From Rhodosalinus sp041685465 (GTDB lineage: Bacteria; Pseudomonadota; Alphaproteobacteria; Rhodobacterales; Rhodobacteraceae), in assembly GCF_041685465.1 (NCBI RefSeq), contig NZ_JAWLFS010000045.1, positions 1-15,382 on the forward strand: DNA of 15,382 nt. The letters are read 5' to 3'. Below, one piece after another: positions 14,169-15,382 of this stretch (positions are counted from its first letter, which is position 1; each line of letters begins with the position of its first letter). The notes under the pieces are model-generated. The model searched no databases. It saw nothing but the letters and a program-made list of their open reading frames with translations, and was not told the DNA's origin. Made by a program: the position numbers and the translations under genes.

Positions 14169-15382
14169 ATGAGTCGCGACACTCCGAATGCATCCGCAGG
14201 TGACGACGATATCGCCATCGTCGGACTGGCCGCCCGCCTGCCGGGTGCGGACAGCGTCGATGCATACTGGCGCCTCCTGCGCGAGGGGCGGCGGGCGATC
14301 CGCCGCCTCACGCAGGAGGAGTTGCGCGCTGCGGGCGAATCGCAGGCCACGATCGGCCGCAAGGACTATGTCCCCTACGCCGCGCCGCTGGAGCGGTTCG
14401 AGCACTTCGACGCGGCCTTCTTCGGGCTTTCGCCCAAGGAGGCGGCGATCATGGACCCGCAGCACCGCCAGTTCCTCGAGACCGCCTGGGAGGCGCTGGA
14501 GGTGGCGGGCCACCCGCCCGAGAGCGTCGAGGGGCCGGTGGGCGTCTTCGCCGGCTGCGGGATGGGCAGCTACTTCTATTTCAACGTCTGCTCGCACCCC
14601 GAGCTCCTGCGCGACACGGGGATGTTCCTGCTGCGCCACACGGGCAACGACAAGGATTTCCTCTCCACCCGGCTCAGCCACATTCTCGACCTGCGCGGCC
14701 CGTCGCTGACGCTGCAGACCGCCTGTTCCACCTCGCTGGTGGCGACGCACTACGCCGCGCAGGCGCTCCTGAACGGCGAATGCGACATGGCGCTTGCGGG
14801 GGGCGTGACGATCGAGCTGCCGCAGGGGCGCGGCTATCTCTACAAGGAGGGCGAGATCCTCTCGCCCGACGGCGAATGCCACGCCTTCGACCACCGGGCG
14901 CAAGGCACCGTCTTCGGCTCGGGCGCGGGGGTCGTCGTGCTGCGGCGGCTGGCGGACGCGGTGGCCGACGGCGACCATATCTGGGCCGTGATCAAGGGCA
15001 GCGCGGTCAACAACGACGGATCGGACAAGGCGGGCTACCTCGCGCCCTCGGTGGGCGGTCAGGCCGAGGCGGTGGCGGACGCGCAGGCCATCGCCGGCAT
15101 CACCGCCGATACGGTCGATTACGTCGAGTGCCACGGCACCGGCACCTACCTGGGCGATCCCATCGAGGTGGCCGCGCTCACGCAGGCCTTCCGCGAGACG
15201 ACCGACGCCACCGGCTATTGCCGCATCGGCTCGGTCAAGACGAACATCGGGCATCTGGACACCGCGGCCGGGGTGGCGAGCCTGATCAAGGCATCGCTTG
15301 CCCTGCACCACCGGGAAATCCCGCCCAGCCTCGGCTTCGAGGCGCCCAATCCGGCCATCGACTTCGAGAACAGCCCCTTCCG
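14169..15382 (+). CDS. Type I polyketide synthase, N-terminal ketosynthase domain, 3' end cut by window edge
   Basis: This is the start of a multidomain type I polyketide synthase; 404 full residues are visible, almost all ketosynthase (KS). The KS condenses an acyl chain with malonyl-type extender units. The beta-ketoacyl synthase fold begins at DIAIVGLAARLPGADSVDAY (about 14-33) with no docking or loading domain before it. FDAAFFGLSPKEAAIMDPQHR is the family hallmark. The active-site triad is complete: Cys186 in TACSTS, His322 in ECHGTGT and His362 in NIGHLD, so it should be elongating and not a decarboxylating KSQ. The short Asp-rich N-terminus and a weak CGGA before the ATG leave the start a little uncertain. 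Acyltransferase and further domains lie beyond the window. It follows a glycosyltransferase and flippase on the same strand, which suggests a shared locus. A free-standing fatty acid KS is less likely given the PKS-type HGTGT context. Confidence 0.93.
   Translation, partial: MSRDTPNASAGDDDIAIVGLAARLPGADSVDAYWRLLREGRRAIRRLTQEELRAAGESQATIGRKDYVPYAAPLERFEHFDAAFFGLSPKEAAIMDPQHRQFLETAWEALEVAGHPPESVEGPVGVFAGCGMGSYFYFNVCSHPELLRDTGMFLLRHTGNDKDFLSTRLSHILDLRGPSLTLQTACSTSLVATHYAAQALLNGECDMALAGGVTIELPQGRGYLYKEGEILSPDGECHAFDHRAQGTVFGSGAGVVVLRRLADAVADGDHIWAVIKGSAVNNDGSDKAGYLAPSVGGQAEAVADAQAIAGITADTVDYVECHGTGTYLGDPIEVAALTQAFRETTDATGYCRIGSVKTNIGHLDTAAGVASLIKASLALHHREIPPSLGFEAPNPAIDFENSPF

Noticed and set aside
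1..15382. CRISPR arrays, tRNA/rRNA genes, insertion sequences, phage genes or defence systems
   Set aside because: No regularly spaced repeats, tRNA-like cloverleaf, transposase or phage-like product was recognised on either strand by reading alone.

Overview
This window is a high-GC (roughly 70% by eye), gene-dense bacterial chromosome segment. It probably comes from an alphaproteobacterium of the Rhodobacteraceae/Roseobacter type. The reasons are the codon usage, the house-keeping proteins (Asd, DapE, RNase R, an MltB-like lytic transglycosylase with a peptidoglycan-binding tail, an FAHD1-like FAH hydrolase), and a pair of TTTCGTACGAAA-centred palindromes of a kind I associate with that family from memory. 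It is a draft assembly: 100 N bases (8700-8799) mark a gap of unknown size.

Left part (1-4687): on the minus strand an MFS transporter lies upstream of asd, which runs off the left edge. Divergently, on the plus strand, follow two small overlapping hotdog-fold (MaoC/PhaJ-like) genes, a 110-residue protein of unknown function, and dapE. Asd and DapE are two steps of the aspartate/diaminopimelate pathway to lysine and peptidoglycan. In the hotdog pair the first protein keeps the Asp-x-Asn-Pro-x-His hydratase motif and the second has lost it, so they may form one heteromeric enzyme.

Middle part (4688-9483): a tandem of two palindromes separates dapE from rnr (RNase R). After rnr come a secreted lytic murein transglycosylase, the assembly gap, and an FAH-family hydrolase whose first residues are lost in the gap.

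Right part (9570-15382): this looks like the left edge of a polysaccharide/polyketide locus. It holds an exported, glycosidase-like protein ending in a few RTX calcium-binding repeats, a family 2 glycosyltransferase overlapping by 4 bp a Wzx-type polysaccharide flippase, and then the start of a modular type I polyketide synthase whose ketosynthase has a complete Cys-His-His triad. A PKS directly after a glycosyltransferase/flippase pair suggests a surface or secreted product combining sugar and a polyketide/lipid part, but the rest of the cluster lies beyond the window. No tRNA, rRNA, CRISPR array or insertion sequence was seen, and no gene-free stretch exceeds 300 bases.
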